This document shows, piece by piece, positions 28,897 to 37,471 of a stretch of DNA of 64,000 bases. The stretch spans positions 62,001-126,000 of the forward strand of contig NZ_JAPNOA010000019.1 in the NCBI RefSeq assembly GCF_026626885.1. Reading direction: 5' to 3'. The DNA comes from Parathalassolituus penaei. Lineage in GTDB: Bacteria; Pseudomonadota; Gammaproteobacteria; Pseudomonadales; Oceanobacteraceae. Numbering within the stretch: position 1 is the first letter of the stretch; the number at the start of each line of letters is the position of its first letter. The notes below the pieces were generated by a model. It was not told where the DNA came from. It did no database searches and saw only the letters and a program-made list of their open reading frames with translations. Both the position numbers and the translations under genes were made by a program.

Positions 28897-29892
28897 TTAT
28901 TCCGTCTGGCCACGAATGGTTACCACAAACGACACCGGCCGCCGCAAATACCCATCCGAGCGGGTTTGTTCGATATCGTTAAACTCGTAGGTCTGGTCAT
29001 CATCCAGTACGTTGTCTTCCAGTGACCGCAACAGCAGGTTAAAACGCACGCTCACCACGTTGTCCCAGTCGGAAACCTCTGACGCCGAGTAGTAGCCATC
29101 AGCACCACTGACACCATTGGTGTTTTCACCAAACTCCAGTTGCATATCCTCAACCCCTTCGGCAATCAGGGTTTCCTCCGCGGTACCGGAATCATTTACC
29201 CGGCGAAAAAGCGACGGCTCGCCATCATCGGACGTACCGATATAAAACGTCGCACTGTGAACCTTGATCACCTGCGAACCAGCCACGTATTTATGGCCAA
29301 AACTCTTGGAGCTGTTGCCAGGTGTTCCACTACCGGTATTGTGAACAATATTGCCGTTGGCATCGGTATAGTTGGTTACCTGAAAGATTGCCGCACTATT
29401 ACAATCCGTCAGCAATACAATATCGTCGGTAGTAATCGGGGCTGGGTCCATTACGGTGGTTTTTAATACCGCACTGGTATCCGGCATTTCTGATTCAAGT
29501 GACACCTCTGAACCATAGGTGCCATTAACCACCAGCACGTCGGTTCCACTGACAACGTCGTCAGCGATGCTGTCGGGATAACCGGTACTGCTGTCATAAC
29601 CCTGAATCACATTGTCAAAATTGAAATCGACATCACTGCTGTCGTTGAGGGTGCTGACGATGTTGGTAACGTTATCCAGGCAACCAAACCCGGCTTCCCG
29701 CACCTCGACTGCCAGCGTGTAATTGATCAGACGCGCATCTTCCTGCACCCGCGCCATGGCATCATCCAGTCGCCAGCTACGCTTGCTGCCCTGCAACATC
29801 TGCACAAGCCCCCCCACCACAATCACCCCGAGCAACATGGTGATCATCAGTTCAACCAGCGAAAAGCCTTTGATATAACAACGTTTTCTCAT
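28897..29892 (-). CDS. pilW: PilW-type minor pilin
   Basis: A 331-residue prepilin. The leader RKRCYIKG precedes the cleavage and methylation site FSLVELM with Glu5, and the helix runs through TMLLGVIVVGGLVQML. The large size (over 300 aa) and RLINYTLAVEVREAGFGC near residue 60 are typical of PilW, a priming minor pilin of the type IV pilus. The ATG at 29892 overlaps the pilV stop by one base, so translation is probably coupled. Confidence 0.87.
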   Translation of the reverse strand: MRKRCYIKGFSLVELMITMLLGVIVVGGLVQMLQGSKRSWRLDDAMARVQEDARLINYTLAVEVREAGFGCLDNVTNIVSTLNDSSDVDFNFDNVIQGYDSSTGYPDSIADDVVSGTDVLVVNGTYGSEVSLESEMPDTSAVLKTTVMDPAPITTDDIVLLTDCNSAAIFQVTNYTDANGNIVHNTGSGTPGNSSKSFGHKYVAGSQVIKVHSATFYIGTSDDGEPSLFRRVNDSGTAEETLIAEGVEDMQLEFGENTNGVSGADGYYSASEVSDWDNVVSVRFNLLLRSLEDNVLDDDQTYEFNDIEQTRSDGYLRRPVSFVVTIRGQTE

Positions 29893-30350
29893 CAAAGCGC
29901 ACTCACCAGACGGATACTGGTTTGCTGGTCGTCTTCATCCACCGCGCCATCGCTGTTGGTATCGTCTTCGATTGATGGGTCAGTCCAGTACACGCTGACC
30001 GTACACATACCGGCACTGGTGCAGGTAACTGAACCATCACCACCCGGCAACTGGGACGCGAGCAGGTTCAGCCACTGACGCAGATCCACCTGCGCCATAC
30101 TGGTATTGCTGGCGGAAGGAATACTGCCGCCCTCTGCATGTTCATAACTGCCGGCCAGCGCTGCATTGGAGTTGGCCAGCAAACGTTCGAACATATCGTT
30201 GGCCATCATGTCGGCGCAGGAGCGCAACCAGGCCTGGTGGTTATCTTGCAAGGAGCCCGCCTGCAAACGAATGGTCGCCAATATCGATACCGATACAATG
30301 ACCACCGTCACCATGATTTCAACCAGACCAATACCCGACTGCCGCTTCAT
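29892..30350 (-). CDS. pilV: PilV-type minor pilin
   Basis: The first gene of the pilin operon encodes a 152-residue prepilin. Leader KRQSG, then IGLVEIMVTVVIVSVSILA with Glu5, is followed by the short PilV-like head. The ATG at 30350 follows agaggaaacaggat. Type II secretion pseudopilins have similar N-termini, but the order V-W-X plus a PilY1-like gene points to the type IV pilus minor pilins. fimU and pilE homologues are not next to it. Confidence 0.82.
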   Translation of the reverse strand: MKRQSGIGLVEIMVTVVIVSVSILATIRLQAGSLQDNHQAWLRSCADMMANDMFERLLANSNAALAGSYEHAEGGSIPSASNTSMAQVDLRQWLNLLASQLPGGDGSVTCTSAGMCTVSVYWTDPSIEDDTNSDGAVDEDDQQTSIRLVSAL

Positions 30351-30460
30351 ATCCTGTTTCCTCTGCTATGCAAAACCATTTTCGCCAGCAAGCAGACTCT
30401 ATAAAGAGATACAGTTACGGATTTACCCTACTTTGCCAATAACCATACAAACTGCAGACA

Positions 30461-30502
30461 TACTGACACTGCATTAATATCAGCGCGGCTGATATGTCAG
30501 TA
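30461..30502. promoter_or_regulatory. nested inverted repeat between pilV and puuB
   Basis: A perfect 7-bp outer pair (tactgac / gtcagta) encloses a perfect 8-bp inner pair (atatcagc / gctgatat) with a 3-nt centre. It lies in the 348-bp divergent spacer, 111 bp upstream of pilV and 197 bp upstream of puuB. It could be an operator or a structured 5' region; nothing else in the spacer is recognised. Confidence 0.4.
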
Positions 30503-30698
30503 CGGATTTTCAGTTATTGACACTTCGATATAGGAAGACGCCGGATTCATACTCGCGCGGCCGTTTCATGACACAGCGCAAATAGCGTTGCAGGAGAGCG
30601 GACAGACTGGTCCAAACGGATCAGGTGACAGAAAAGACTGGAGAGACCGGGTCATAATCCGCTAAGGTAAAGATATGTTCACAGCGTGAGAAGCAAGT

Positions 30699-31997
30699 AT
30701 GCCCAACCGCTCAGACAGTCACATCAGCCATCCGCGCTCATGGTACGCAGCCTCGGCTCACGGCCATCATCCCCGTTCCATTCTTGAAGAATCCGTCGAA
30801 ACCGACGTTTGTGTTATTGGTGCCGGTTACACCGGGTTGTCCTCGGCTTTGCATCTGGCCGAACGGGGCTTCCGGGTTGTAGTGCTGGAAGCCAGCCGCA
30901 TCGGCTTCGGGGCATCTGGCCGCAACGGCGGCCAGATCGTCCATAGTTTCAGCCGCGATATGGACTTTATTGAACAGCATTATGGTCCGCTGAAAGCCCG
31001 CGCCATGGGCGGTATGGCCTTTGAAGGTGGGAAAATCATCCGCCGCATCATCAGCCAGTACGCCATCGACTGCGATCTCGCTGATGGCGGTATTTTTGCC
31101 GCCTGCAACGGCCGTCAGATGCATGAACTGGAAGAAAAACAGGCTCTATGGGAACGTTACGGCCACCAGCAGTTGCAACTGCTCGACCATAAGGAAGTCA
31201 CCCAGTACATTGGCAGCAATCGTTATAACGGCGCCCTGCTGGATCACACTGGTGGCCACATTCACCCGTTAAATCTGGCACTCGGTGAAGCCGCCGCCAT
31301 CGAAAAACTCGGTGGTGTTATTTACGAAGGCTCAGCCGTTACCCGCATCGACGATGGCTCTCCGGTTACCGTGCATACCGCCAAAGGCCAGGTCAAAGCC
31401 CGCTTTGTGGTGGTAGCCGGTAATGCTTATCTGACCGGATTGCTGCCGGAACAACAGCAGAAAAGCATGCCCTGTGGCACCCAGATTATTACCACTGAAC
31501 CACTGTCCGAAGAGGTTCAGAAACGCCTGTTGCCCCACAATCATTGCGTGGAAGACTGCAATTACCTGCTCGACTATTACCGCCTGACCTCCGATGGCCG
31601 TTTGTTATATGGTGGTGGCGTGAACTACGGTGCCCGCGAGCCGGAAGAAATTGAAAAACTGATCCGCCCGAAAATGCTCACTACCTTTCCATGGCTGGCC
31701 AACGTGCGGATTGATTACAGCTGGACCGGCAACTTCCTCCTGACCCTGATGCGTTTGCCGCAGTTTGGCCGGGTCGGCTCCCATATCTATTACGCCCAGG
31801 GCTACAGCGGCCATGGTGTCACCAGCAGCCATCTGGCCGGTAACCTGATCGCCGATGCGGTACAGGGCCATGCCGAACGTTTTGATGTGATGGCCACCCT
31901 GCCCCAGCATCCATTCCCGGGCGGCCGCCTGTTGCGAGTTCCCTACACCGCGATGGCGGCGGTCTGGTACGACATGCGCGACCGTCTGGGTTTATAA
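30699..31997 (+). CDS. puuB: gamma-glutamylputrescine oxidoreductase PuuB
   Basis: A 432-residue FAD-dependent amine oxidase of the DAO family. The Rossmann motif is DVCVIGAGYTGLSSALHLAE (from about residue 36), followed by GFGASGRNGGQ and RYNGALLDHTGGHIHPLNLA. EDCNYLLDYYRL and TGNFLLTL follow later. It follows E. coli PuuB along its whole length, so the expected reaction is oxidation of gamma-glutamylputrescine to the aldehyde used by PuuC. It stands alone: puuC is 24 kb away and puuA/puuD are not in the window. Its stop overlaps the convergent DUF1826 gene by 6 bp. Confidence 0.9.
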   Translation: MPNRSDSHISHPRSWYAASAHGHHPRSILEESVETDVCVIGAGYTGLSSALHLAERGFRVVVLEASRIGFGASGRNGGQIVHSFSRDMDFIEQHYGPLKARAMGGMAFEGGKIIRRIISQYAIDCDLADGGIFAACNGRQMHELEEKQALWERYGHQQLQLLDHKEVTQYIGSNRYNGALLDHTGGHIHPLNLALGEAAAIEKLGGVIYEGSAVTRIDDGSPVTVHTAKGQVKARFVVVAGNAYLTGLLPEQQQKSMPCGTQIITTEPLSEEVQKRLLPHNHCVEDCNYLLDYYRLTSDGRLLYGGGVNYGAREPEEIEKLIRPKMLTTFPWLANVRIDYSWTGNFLLTLMRLPQFGRVGSHIYYAQGYSGHGVTSSHLAGNLIADAVQGHAERFDVMATLPQHPFPGGRLLRVPYTAMAAVWYDMRDRLGL

Positions 31998-32684
31998 CTT
32001 CGCAAAGTCGATCGACAGAAACAGGCGCGGTTCACCGGCAACCGCCGGTGAACGATGCACCAGTGCCGCGCCCTGATTACCGATCCAGCCCTCGCCTTTT
32101 AACAGTGCCAAATCACCGCGGTTCATCCGCTGAATAGCGTTTGCATCACGGCAAGGCTCCTGGGCGGATGCACCAAGGGCTTCACGCTCGACTGCATATT
32201 CTGGCAGCCATTCTGTTGCGGGCCCCAACAGGGTGGAGACCAGCCGGACCGGAACATGGTCGACATGAAAACGTGGACACATGGCCGTACGCAGCGACTG
32301 CAGGCGTAATGCCATCGCTTCCGGTTCAAATAATCCGGCAAACAGCTCAACGCTGGTCAGCAAATACTCCTGCAAACTGCTGCGTCCAGGCAGCTCCGCT
32401 GGCCAGCTGCTTTCCAGCAAGGACGGCAGGGTTGCCAGCAGCTCTTCTGGCGGCAACATCATCCCTAGACGAAACCCCGGTTGTTGCGTGAGCAGTGCAC
32501 ACAAGCTGTTATGCAACTGCCACAGCTCCTTTCGCCCCAGACATTGCTGCAAGGCGCCACGCCAGATCGCAAGATTCACATCCGGTTCATAAATAGCAAC
32601 CAGATCCAGAACTTCATCCGAAATACGGGCTTCTGGACATACCGTTGAAGCTGATGCCACTGCAACCGACGACGATAACGCCAC
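31992..32684 (-). CDS. DUF1826 protein, probably Zur-regulated
   Basis: A 230-residue soluble protein of unknown function. The FHVDHVPVRLVSTLLGPATEWLP segment (around residue 135) and C-terminal MNRGDLALLKGEGW...ALVHRSP fit DUF1826, a family whose genes often belong to zinc-starvation (Zur) regulons. The fold resembles 2-oxoglutarate-oxygenase-like barrels by its HVD...H pattern, but this is only an inference. The start is a GTG at 32684 behind gggagtgaagagtc. A Zur-like palindrome lies 67 bp upstream, supporting zinc regulation. Confidence 0.72.
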   Translation of the reverse strand: MALSSSVAVASASTVCPEARISDEVLDLVAIYEPDVNLAIWRGALQQCLGRKELWQLHNSLCALLTQQPGFRLGMMLPPEELLATLPSLLESSWPAELPGRSSLQEYLLTSVELFAGLFEPEAMALRLQSLRTAMCPRFHVDHVPVRLVSTLLGPATEWLPEYAVEREALGASAQEPCRDANAIQRMNRGDLALLKGEGWIGNQGAALVHRSPAVAGEPRLFLSIDFAKL

Positions 32685-32750
32685 GACTCTTCACTCCCAC
32701 AATCAGGATCGATAACGACCAGGGATTGACCTGGCAATTTTTTGAATTGC

Positions 32751-32772
32751 CAAATGTTATATTATAACAAAT
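32751..32772. promoter_or_regulatory. Zur-like operator
   Basis: The sequence caaatgttatattataacaaat is cut here to its core: gttata-t-tataac at 32756-32768, flanked by aaat-type ends. It matches the gammaproteobacterial Zur consensus GAAATGTTATANTATAACATTTC at most positions. It lies between DUF1826 (leftward) and creA (rightward) and could act on either. Confidence 0.7.
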
Positions 32773-32862
32773 AATAAAAACAACCGTAATATCCGGAAGA
32801 TGGGGCTTGTTCATGCCCCGGCAGGCCGCTAGGCTCAGCGCTTTAATGGGTGGAGTGCCGTC

Positions 32863-33351
32863 ATGAAATCTGTGTTCAGTTTTGCCAGCGCCTGTCTGCT
32901 GGTGTTGTCCGGCAACGCTTGGGCCGAAAAAGTGGGTGAAGTGGATACCGTCTTCAAGCTGCTCGGTGCCAACCACAAAATTGTGATTGAAGCCTTTGAT
33001 GATCCCAAAGTGGAAGGTGTGTCGTGCCACCTGAGCCGCGCCAAAACCGGTGGCATCAAGGGTTCGCTAGGTCTGGCGGAAGACAGTTCGGATGCCTCGA
33101 TTGCCTGTCGTCAGGTTGGGCCGATCCGTTTTAAAGAAGCGTTTGACGAAGGTGAGCAGGTATTTAACCAGCGCACCTCGCTACTGTTCAAAACAATGCA
33201 GGTGGTGCGTTTTTACGACCGTAAACGCAACACCCTGGTGTATCTGGTGTATTCCGACAAGGTGATCGAAGGATCACCGAAAAACAGCATTTCGACGGTG
33301 CCAATCCAGAACTGGCAACCGGCCCCGATACCAGTCATGCCACAGCACTGA
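32863..33351 (+). CDS. creA: CreA family periplasmic protein
   Basis: A 162-residue exported protein. The signal peptide (about 1-21) ends in NAWA; the mature part shows [56 protein letters not shown] and [11 protein letters not shown] (given here as separate short segments). All are shared with E. coli CreA, whose function is not established. Two Cys (VSCHL, ASIACRQ) are conserved and may form a disulfide. The Zur-like site is about 90 bp upstream of the ATG. Confidence 0.92.
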   Translation: MKSVFSFASACLLVLSGNAWAEKVGEVDTVFKLLGANHKIVIEAFDDPKVEGVSCHLSRAKTGGIKGSLGLAEDSSDASIACRQVGPIRFKEAFDEGEQVFNQRTSLLFKTMQVVRFYDRKRNTLVYLVYSDKVIEGSPKNSISTVPIQNWQPAPIPVMPQH

Positions 33352-33396
33352 TAACCGTGTGATAACCAGAAAAATCCGCTTGCTGTGGATTCAGGT

Positions 33397-33579
33397 TCAA
33401 CCATGACTACGGGCGTAATCGGCCAGAGTCGACAGCAACTGCGGAGATGCCGGAGGAGCAATCACACAGACCTGATCACCGTAGTAGTTATCACCGTAGT
33501 TACAAACGCCGGACGCACACTGACCAACAGTCGGCGCAGATTGGGTAGCTTGTCTGACGAACTGGATAAAAACGTTCAT
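33397..33579 (-). CDS. small 60-residue protein with three cysteines, unknown
   Basis: The ATG at 33579 is preceded by ccaggagaacagcc, an excellent ribosome-binding site, so this short frame is likely translated. The protein has a hydrophobic/polar N-terminus (MNVFIQFVRQATQS) and a central CASGVCNYGDNYYGDQVC segment with three Cys, three Tyr and several Gly. A C-terminal half follows (PPASPQLLSTLADYARSHG). There is no signal peptide or known domain. The leader-plus-Cys/Gly core layout is seen in modified-peptide precursors, but no maturation gene is adjacent. It lies between creA and the end of the lysR gene. Confidence 0.6.
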   Translation of the reverse strand: MNVFIQFVRQATQSAPTVGQCASGVCNYGDNYYGDQVCVIAPPASPQLLSTLADYARSHG

Positions 33580-33723
33580 GGCTGTTCTCCTGGGGTATTG
33601 AACCGCTATCGCTATCGATAACTGAATAATAATTGCCTGTAGCTATCAGAAGACAATGACGTTTTTCTCTGAAGCCAATAGCTTTAACAAATCAGAATAA
33701 AAATCCTGATAACCAAATACTCA

Positions 33724-34605
33724 TTACTGATCTTTTAACAGAGTCCGTAATGCGCCCCCGACCTCATCAAGAAACTGCCGCACCCGCGGCGACAGCAAGC
33801 GGTTATGGGGATACACAAACTGCACGGGAATGAGTGCTGACGCATAGTCTTCCAGCACCGGTTGCAACAGACCGCGGGCTAACGCCTCCCGCACCTGATA
33901 ACCCAACAGACGGGTAAAACCGAGGCCACTGACAGCCCCCTGCAGAACCACGTCGATCTGGTTACTCGACAACACCGGCTGCAACCGCACGCGCGTGTCA
34001 CCGATTGGCCACTCATGTCCCTGTGGTGCAAACAGCACACCGGGGGCACCCACCAGATCTGCAGGTATCTGCGGAATTCCCACCCGTTGTAACAGCAGCG
34101 GGCTGGCACACACCTGCATTCGGGTAAATCCCAGTGGCATGACGATCAGGGAGGAGTCACCCAGATGGCCGATACGCAGCGCCAGATCAAAGCCCTCTTC
34201 CAGCAAGTCCACCACCCGGTCCAACAAGGTCAGCTCGGCAACCATGCCCGGATGCTGTTGCAACCATTGATTCAACAAGGGCGCCAGATGCCAGCGCCCG
34301 AAGGTAACCGGTGCGGTAATGGCCAGTCGCCCGGCCGGCGACTGACGGCGCGCATCCAGCACAAACTCAGCCTCCTCAACATCGGCCAGAATACGCCGAC
34401 AACGCAGCAGATATTCCTGGCCATCATCGGTCAGCGCCAGACGGCGAGTCGTACGGTTCAGCAAACGCACCCCCAGATAATTTTCCAGCTCCGCCAGCGT
34501 ACGTACCACCGACGCCGGTGAGCGCTGCAAGTGTTCTGCCGCGGCCGACAAACTGCCCTGCTCCACAATCGCTACATATGTCGCCATCGCCTTCAGTCTA
34601 TCCAT
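33724..34605 (-). CDS. LysR-family transcriptional regulator
   Basis: A 293-residue LysR regulator: an N-terminal winged helix-turn-helix (about 1-60, VEQGSLSAAAEHLQRSPASVVR, given as two parts VEQGSLSAAA and EHLQRSPASV, then LGVRLLNRTTRRL), and a periplasmic-binding-like effector domain from about 90. It is divergent from the VOC-GST gene with 170 bp between, so that gene is its likely target. The effector cannot be predicted. Confidence 0.9.
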   Translation of the reverse strand: MDRLKAMATYVAIVEQGSLSAAAEHLQRSPASVVRTLAELENYLGVRLLNRTTRRLALTDDGQEYLLRCRRILADVEEAEFVLDARRQSPAGRLAITAPVTFGRWHLAPLLNQWLQQHPGMVAELTLLDRVVDLLEEGFDLALRIGHLGDSSLIVMPLGFTRMQVCASPLLLQRVGIPQIPADLVGAPGVLFAPQGHEWPIGDTRVRLQPVLSSNQIDVVLQGAVSGLGFTRLLGYQVREALARGLLQPVLEDYASALIPVQFVYPHNRLLSPRVRQFLDEVGGALRTLLKDQ

Positions 34606-34775
34606 AAAAATTCCCTTCCGATTACGGCTCTGGTGCTTCTCGACTATTCAATAAAGTGCATAAATGCTGTCAGGTTGACGCCATTTATTGCGACCAGTGA
34701 AAAGAGAATACTGATCCTGTTAACGCCGGGGAACTGACCTTAAGGCGCGATTTGAACGCAAATCAGGAGCAGGAA

Positions 34776-35936
34776 ATGGCGAATAACCATGGGGTTTGCC
34801 CGGTTGCCATCAGCAGTTGGGAACATGTTGGTATCCGGGTTTCTGATCGCCAGCAGGCACTGGCTTTTTATGCAGCGCTGGGCTTTGCTGAAACCCAGCA
34901 TTTGCCACGTTTTGAAGCCAATGAAATGCGCGCCGCCAATGGCGTGCGTATCAATCTGATTTTTAACGGTGCCCGTCAGCCGCAGGCAGGTAATCCGTTA
35001 CTGGATAGTCCGATCAAACTGCCGGGGATTACCCATCCAGCCTTTGTGGTGGATGACCTGTATGCCCTGCGTGCCTGGCTGCAGCAGCGAGGCATTCGAA
35101 TCACCGAAGATATTCATGCCATTGGTTCAAGGCGGATTGCCCTGTTTATTCGCGATCCGGATGGCAACGTTCTGGAGTTCAATCAGCTGCTGGATACGTC
35201 AGCGGCCGCCGCTACTGAACAAACTACTGAACAAACTACTGAACCAACTACTGAACCCACGACTGATCCAACAACTGCACAGATAACAGCTCCGATAACA
35301 ACATCAATAACAACAAAAGCTATTACGCAGAGGAAAACCACCATGAAACTCTATGACCTCGAACTGTCCGGCAACTGCTACAAGGTACGTCTGTTCGCCG
35401 CACTGGCCCAACTGCCGCTGGAATTACAAGCAGTCGATTTTCTGGCCGGTGCCCACAAGCAGGCCCCGGTGATTGATCTGAACCCGTGGGGAGAACTGCC
35501 GGTTCTGGTGGATGGTGATGTGGTGTTGCGCGACTCACAGGCCATTCTGGTGTATCTGGCCCGGCAATACGGCGGACATGCCTGGTGGCCGGACGATGCT
35601 GCCCGTCAGGGTGAAGTGATGCAGTGGCTGTCGGTGGCGGCCAATGAAATCCAGCACGGCCCCTGCACGGCACGCCTGATCGACAAGTTTGGCTACGACC
35701 TCAACAAACCTCGATCACTGGACATTGCTGCGCGAATTCATGGTCTGCTGGAACAGCACCTGAGCCAGCACCCGTGGCTGGCCTGCGGACGTCCAACCAT
35801 CGCCGACTGCGCGGTGTTCCCGTACGTGGCGCTGGCGCATGAAGGTGGCATCAGCCTGAGTGACTACCCGCATATCCAGGCCTGGTTACAACGGGTAAAA
35901 GAACTGCCCGGCTTCAGCCCGATGCCAGGTGTCTGA
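34776..35936 (+). CDS. VOC (glyoxalase-like) - glutathione S-transferase fusion
   Basis: One 386-residue frame joins two enzymes. Residues about 15-140 are a vicinal-oxygen-chelate domain (WEHVGIRVSDRQQALAFY at the start, DPDGNVLEFNQ at the end). Residues 146-181 are a repetitive linker (TTEQ/TTEP units). Residues 190-386 are a complete glutathione S-transferase starting MKLYDLELSGNCYKVRLF, with PWGELPVLVDGD and DSQAI. The GST part has its own ATG (35343) behind agaggaaaaccacc, so it may also be made separately. The ATG at 34776 follows caggagcaggaa. Role is probably detoxification or isomerisation of a glutathione adduct. Confidence 0.82.
   Translation: MANNHGVCPVAISSWEHVGIRVSDRQQALAFYAALGFAETQHLPRFEANEMRAANGVRINLIFNGARQPQAGNPLLDSPIKLPGITHPAFVVDDLYALRAWLQQRGIRITEDIHAIGSRRIALFIRDPDGNVLEFNQLLDTSAAAATEQTTEQTTEPTTEPTTDPTTAQITAPITTSITTKAITQRKTTMKLYDLELSGNCYKVRLFAALAQLPLELQAVDFLAGAHKQAPVIDLNPWGELPVLVDGDVVLRDSQAILVYLARQYGGHAWWPDDAARQGEVMQWLSVAANEIQHGPCTARLIDKFGYDLNKPRSLDIAARIHGLLEQHLSQHPWLACGRPTIADCAVFPYVALAHEGGISLSDYPHIQAWLQRVKELPGFSPMPGV
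35211..35318 (+). repeat. 12-bp tandem repeats in the fusion linker
   Basis: Six units close to actactgaacaa run from 35211 to 35282 and are followed by three units of another 12-bp type (ataacaacatca-like, 35283-35318). As 12 is a multiple of three, the frame stays open. They code for the TTEQ/TTEP linker. Confidence 0.85.
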
Positions 35937-35949
35937 GGGATAAACAAAC

Positions 35950-35973
35950 GGCTGCCGGATAGCTCCGGCAGCC
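35950..35973. terminator. hairpin between VOC-GST and bestrophin genes
   Basis: A 10-bp perfect stem (ggctgccgga / tccggcagcc) with a 4-nt loop lies in the 53-bp convergent gap. No T-run follows. Confidence 0.5.
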
Positions 35974-35989
35974 ACCAGCAAAGCGGGTA

Positions 35990-36907
35990 TTACTGCAGAA
36001 TATGGCCGTCAGGACGCAGTGGCTCTGGCGGTTCATCACCCAGACTTTCAGCGATGGAAATGTCATTCACCCGACAAATAGCGGTCAGCGGCAAATGGTT
36101 GGGCTGCAAACCAAAAGGCTCTTCCAGCTCTTGTGCCAACGCTTCCAGACCAAAGAAGGTGTAGGCCACAACCAGACTGAAAATCGGCGTAAACCAGCTC
36201 ATGGTACCGGCCAGACCAAACGGCAGCAGATAGCAGTAAATGTGCACCGTACGGTGAGTCAGCAGGCTATAGGCAAACGGAATGGGAGCCGACACCAGAC
36301 GCTCACAGGCCGCCTGCACGTCGGTCAGGCGACTGAAGTGTTCATCCAGCTCACGTACACCAACACTGTCGAGTTCACCGGAACGCAACAACTTTCGCAT
36401 CAGAAATCCGATCTGGCGCAGACAGTAGTCCGGCACGCTGCGTTGACGACGCATTTCGGCTTCATCAAACCCCGGAACATCCCGCACGGCGGCAATGGCT
36501 TCGTCTGGAATTCCCTGTTTACGTAACTGCCCACGCAGGGCATGCGAATGCGCCGACACCCACTGCAACATCAGACGACGGGTTGGATGATCACCCAGCA
36601 AAATATAGGACGCGCGCCCGATTGATCGAATATCACAGACCAGCTGACCAAACTGTTTGCGTCCTTCCCACCAGCGGTCGTAACTGGCGTTGTTACGAAA
36701 ACCGAGGAAGATCGACAGGGCGATACCCAGCAAGGTAAACGGCGCGACCGAATACTTGCTGAAGTCGTAATAATGAAACTGGTGAATGCCTTCCACAATC
36801 GCAGAGAACAGGCAGACCGCCAGCATATGCGGGGCAATACGCGGCAGGATCGAACCGCGCCAGGCAAATAACAATCCCAGCGATCCGGGGCGGTCACGAA
36901 CAATCAT
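35990..36907 (-). CDS. bestrophin-family anion channel
   Basis: A 305-residue membrane protein of the bestrophin/UPF0187 family. FRNNASYDRWWEGRKQFG near residue 70 is diagnostic, and helices are visible at about 27-45, 57-70, 217-235 and 238-258. The conserved EEPFG segment near 272 is also present. Bacterial members form pentameric ion channels. Its ATG overlaps the yjbQ stop by 4 bp, so the two are co-translated, a common pairing being unknown to me. Confidence 0.88.
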   Translation of the reverse strand: MIVRDRPGSLGLLFAWRGSILPRIAPHMLAVCLFSAIVEGIHQFHYYDFSKYSVAPFTLLGIALSIFLGFRNNASYDRWWEGRKQFGQLVCDIRSIGRASYILLGDHPTRRLMLQWVSAHSHALRGQLRKQGIPDEAIAAVRDVPGFDEAEMRRQRSVPDYCLRQIGFLMRKLLRSGELDSVGVRELDEHFSRLTDVQAACERLVSAPIPFAYSLLTHRTVHIYCYLLPFGLAGTMSWFTPIFSLVVAYTFFGLEALAQELEEPFGLQPNHLPLTAICRVNDISIAESLGDEPPEPLRPDGHILQ

Positions 36908-37332
36908 GCGAACACCTCCCCTTGCAGGGTCAACACCAGCGTGCGGGCGCCACCATGATCCCGATGTTCGCCCAGATAAATGCCCTGCCAGGTGCCGAGT
37001 TTTAATTCGCCGTCACCGACCGGAATCATGACCGAATTCCCCAGCAGGCTGCTTTTGATATGCGCTGGCAAATCGTCGTCGCCTTCCAGTGTATGGCGAT
37101 ACCAGGACTCACCTTCACGCACCGAGCGGTTGAACCAGGATTCGAAATCCTGACGCACAGTCGGGTCAGCATTTTCGTTAATGGTCAGTGATGCCGAGGT
37201 GTGCTGGATAAACACCTGCAACAAACCCACCCGCATGTTTGCCAGTTCTGGCAACGCCTGCACCACATCGCGGGTAATCAAGTGAAAACCCCGGGCGCGC
37301 GGGGCCAGACGAATTTCTTTTTGCAGCCACAT
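36904..37332 (-). CDS. yjbQ: YjbQ family protein (UPF0047)
   Basis: A 142-residue soluble protein with the UPF0047 signatures QVFIQHTSASLTINENADP, HIKSSLLG and GTWQGIYLGEHRDHGG (shown as separate parts). Family members have weak thiamine-phosphate synthase activity and a metal-binding His site. I use ATG 37332; the open frame also allows TTG 37347 five codons earlier. It is followed by the bestrophin gene with a 4-bp overlap. Confidence 0.9.
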   Translation of the reverse strand: MWLQKEIRLAPRARGFHLITRDVVQALPELANMRVGLLQVFIQHTSASLTINENADPTVRQDFESWFNRSVREGESWYRHTLEGDDDLPAHIKSSLLGNSVMIPVGDGELKLGTWQGIYLGEHRDHGGARTLVLTLQGEVFA

Positions 37333-37471
37333 ACCAACCGAATCCAAGCACCATCCAATGCACTAAAAAGCACTATAAAAGCCTATTCAAGGCAGGCGCG
37401 AGTTTACTCCGGCGTTGTGGCAACACCAGCCCTGCAACCGTAAATCCGTTGTAAAAGCACCAACAGAGTCG

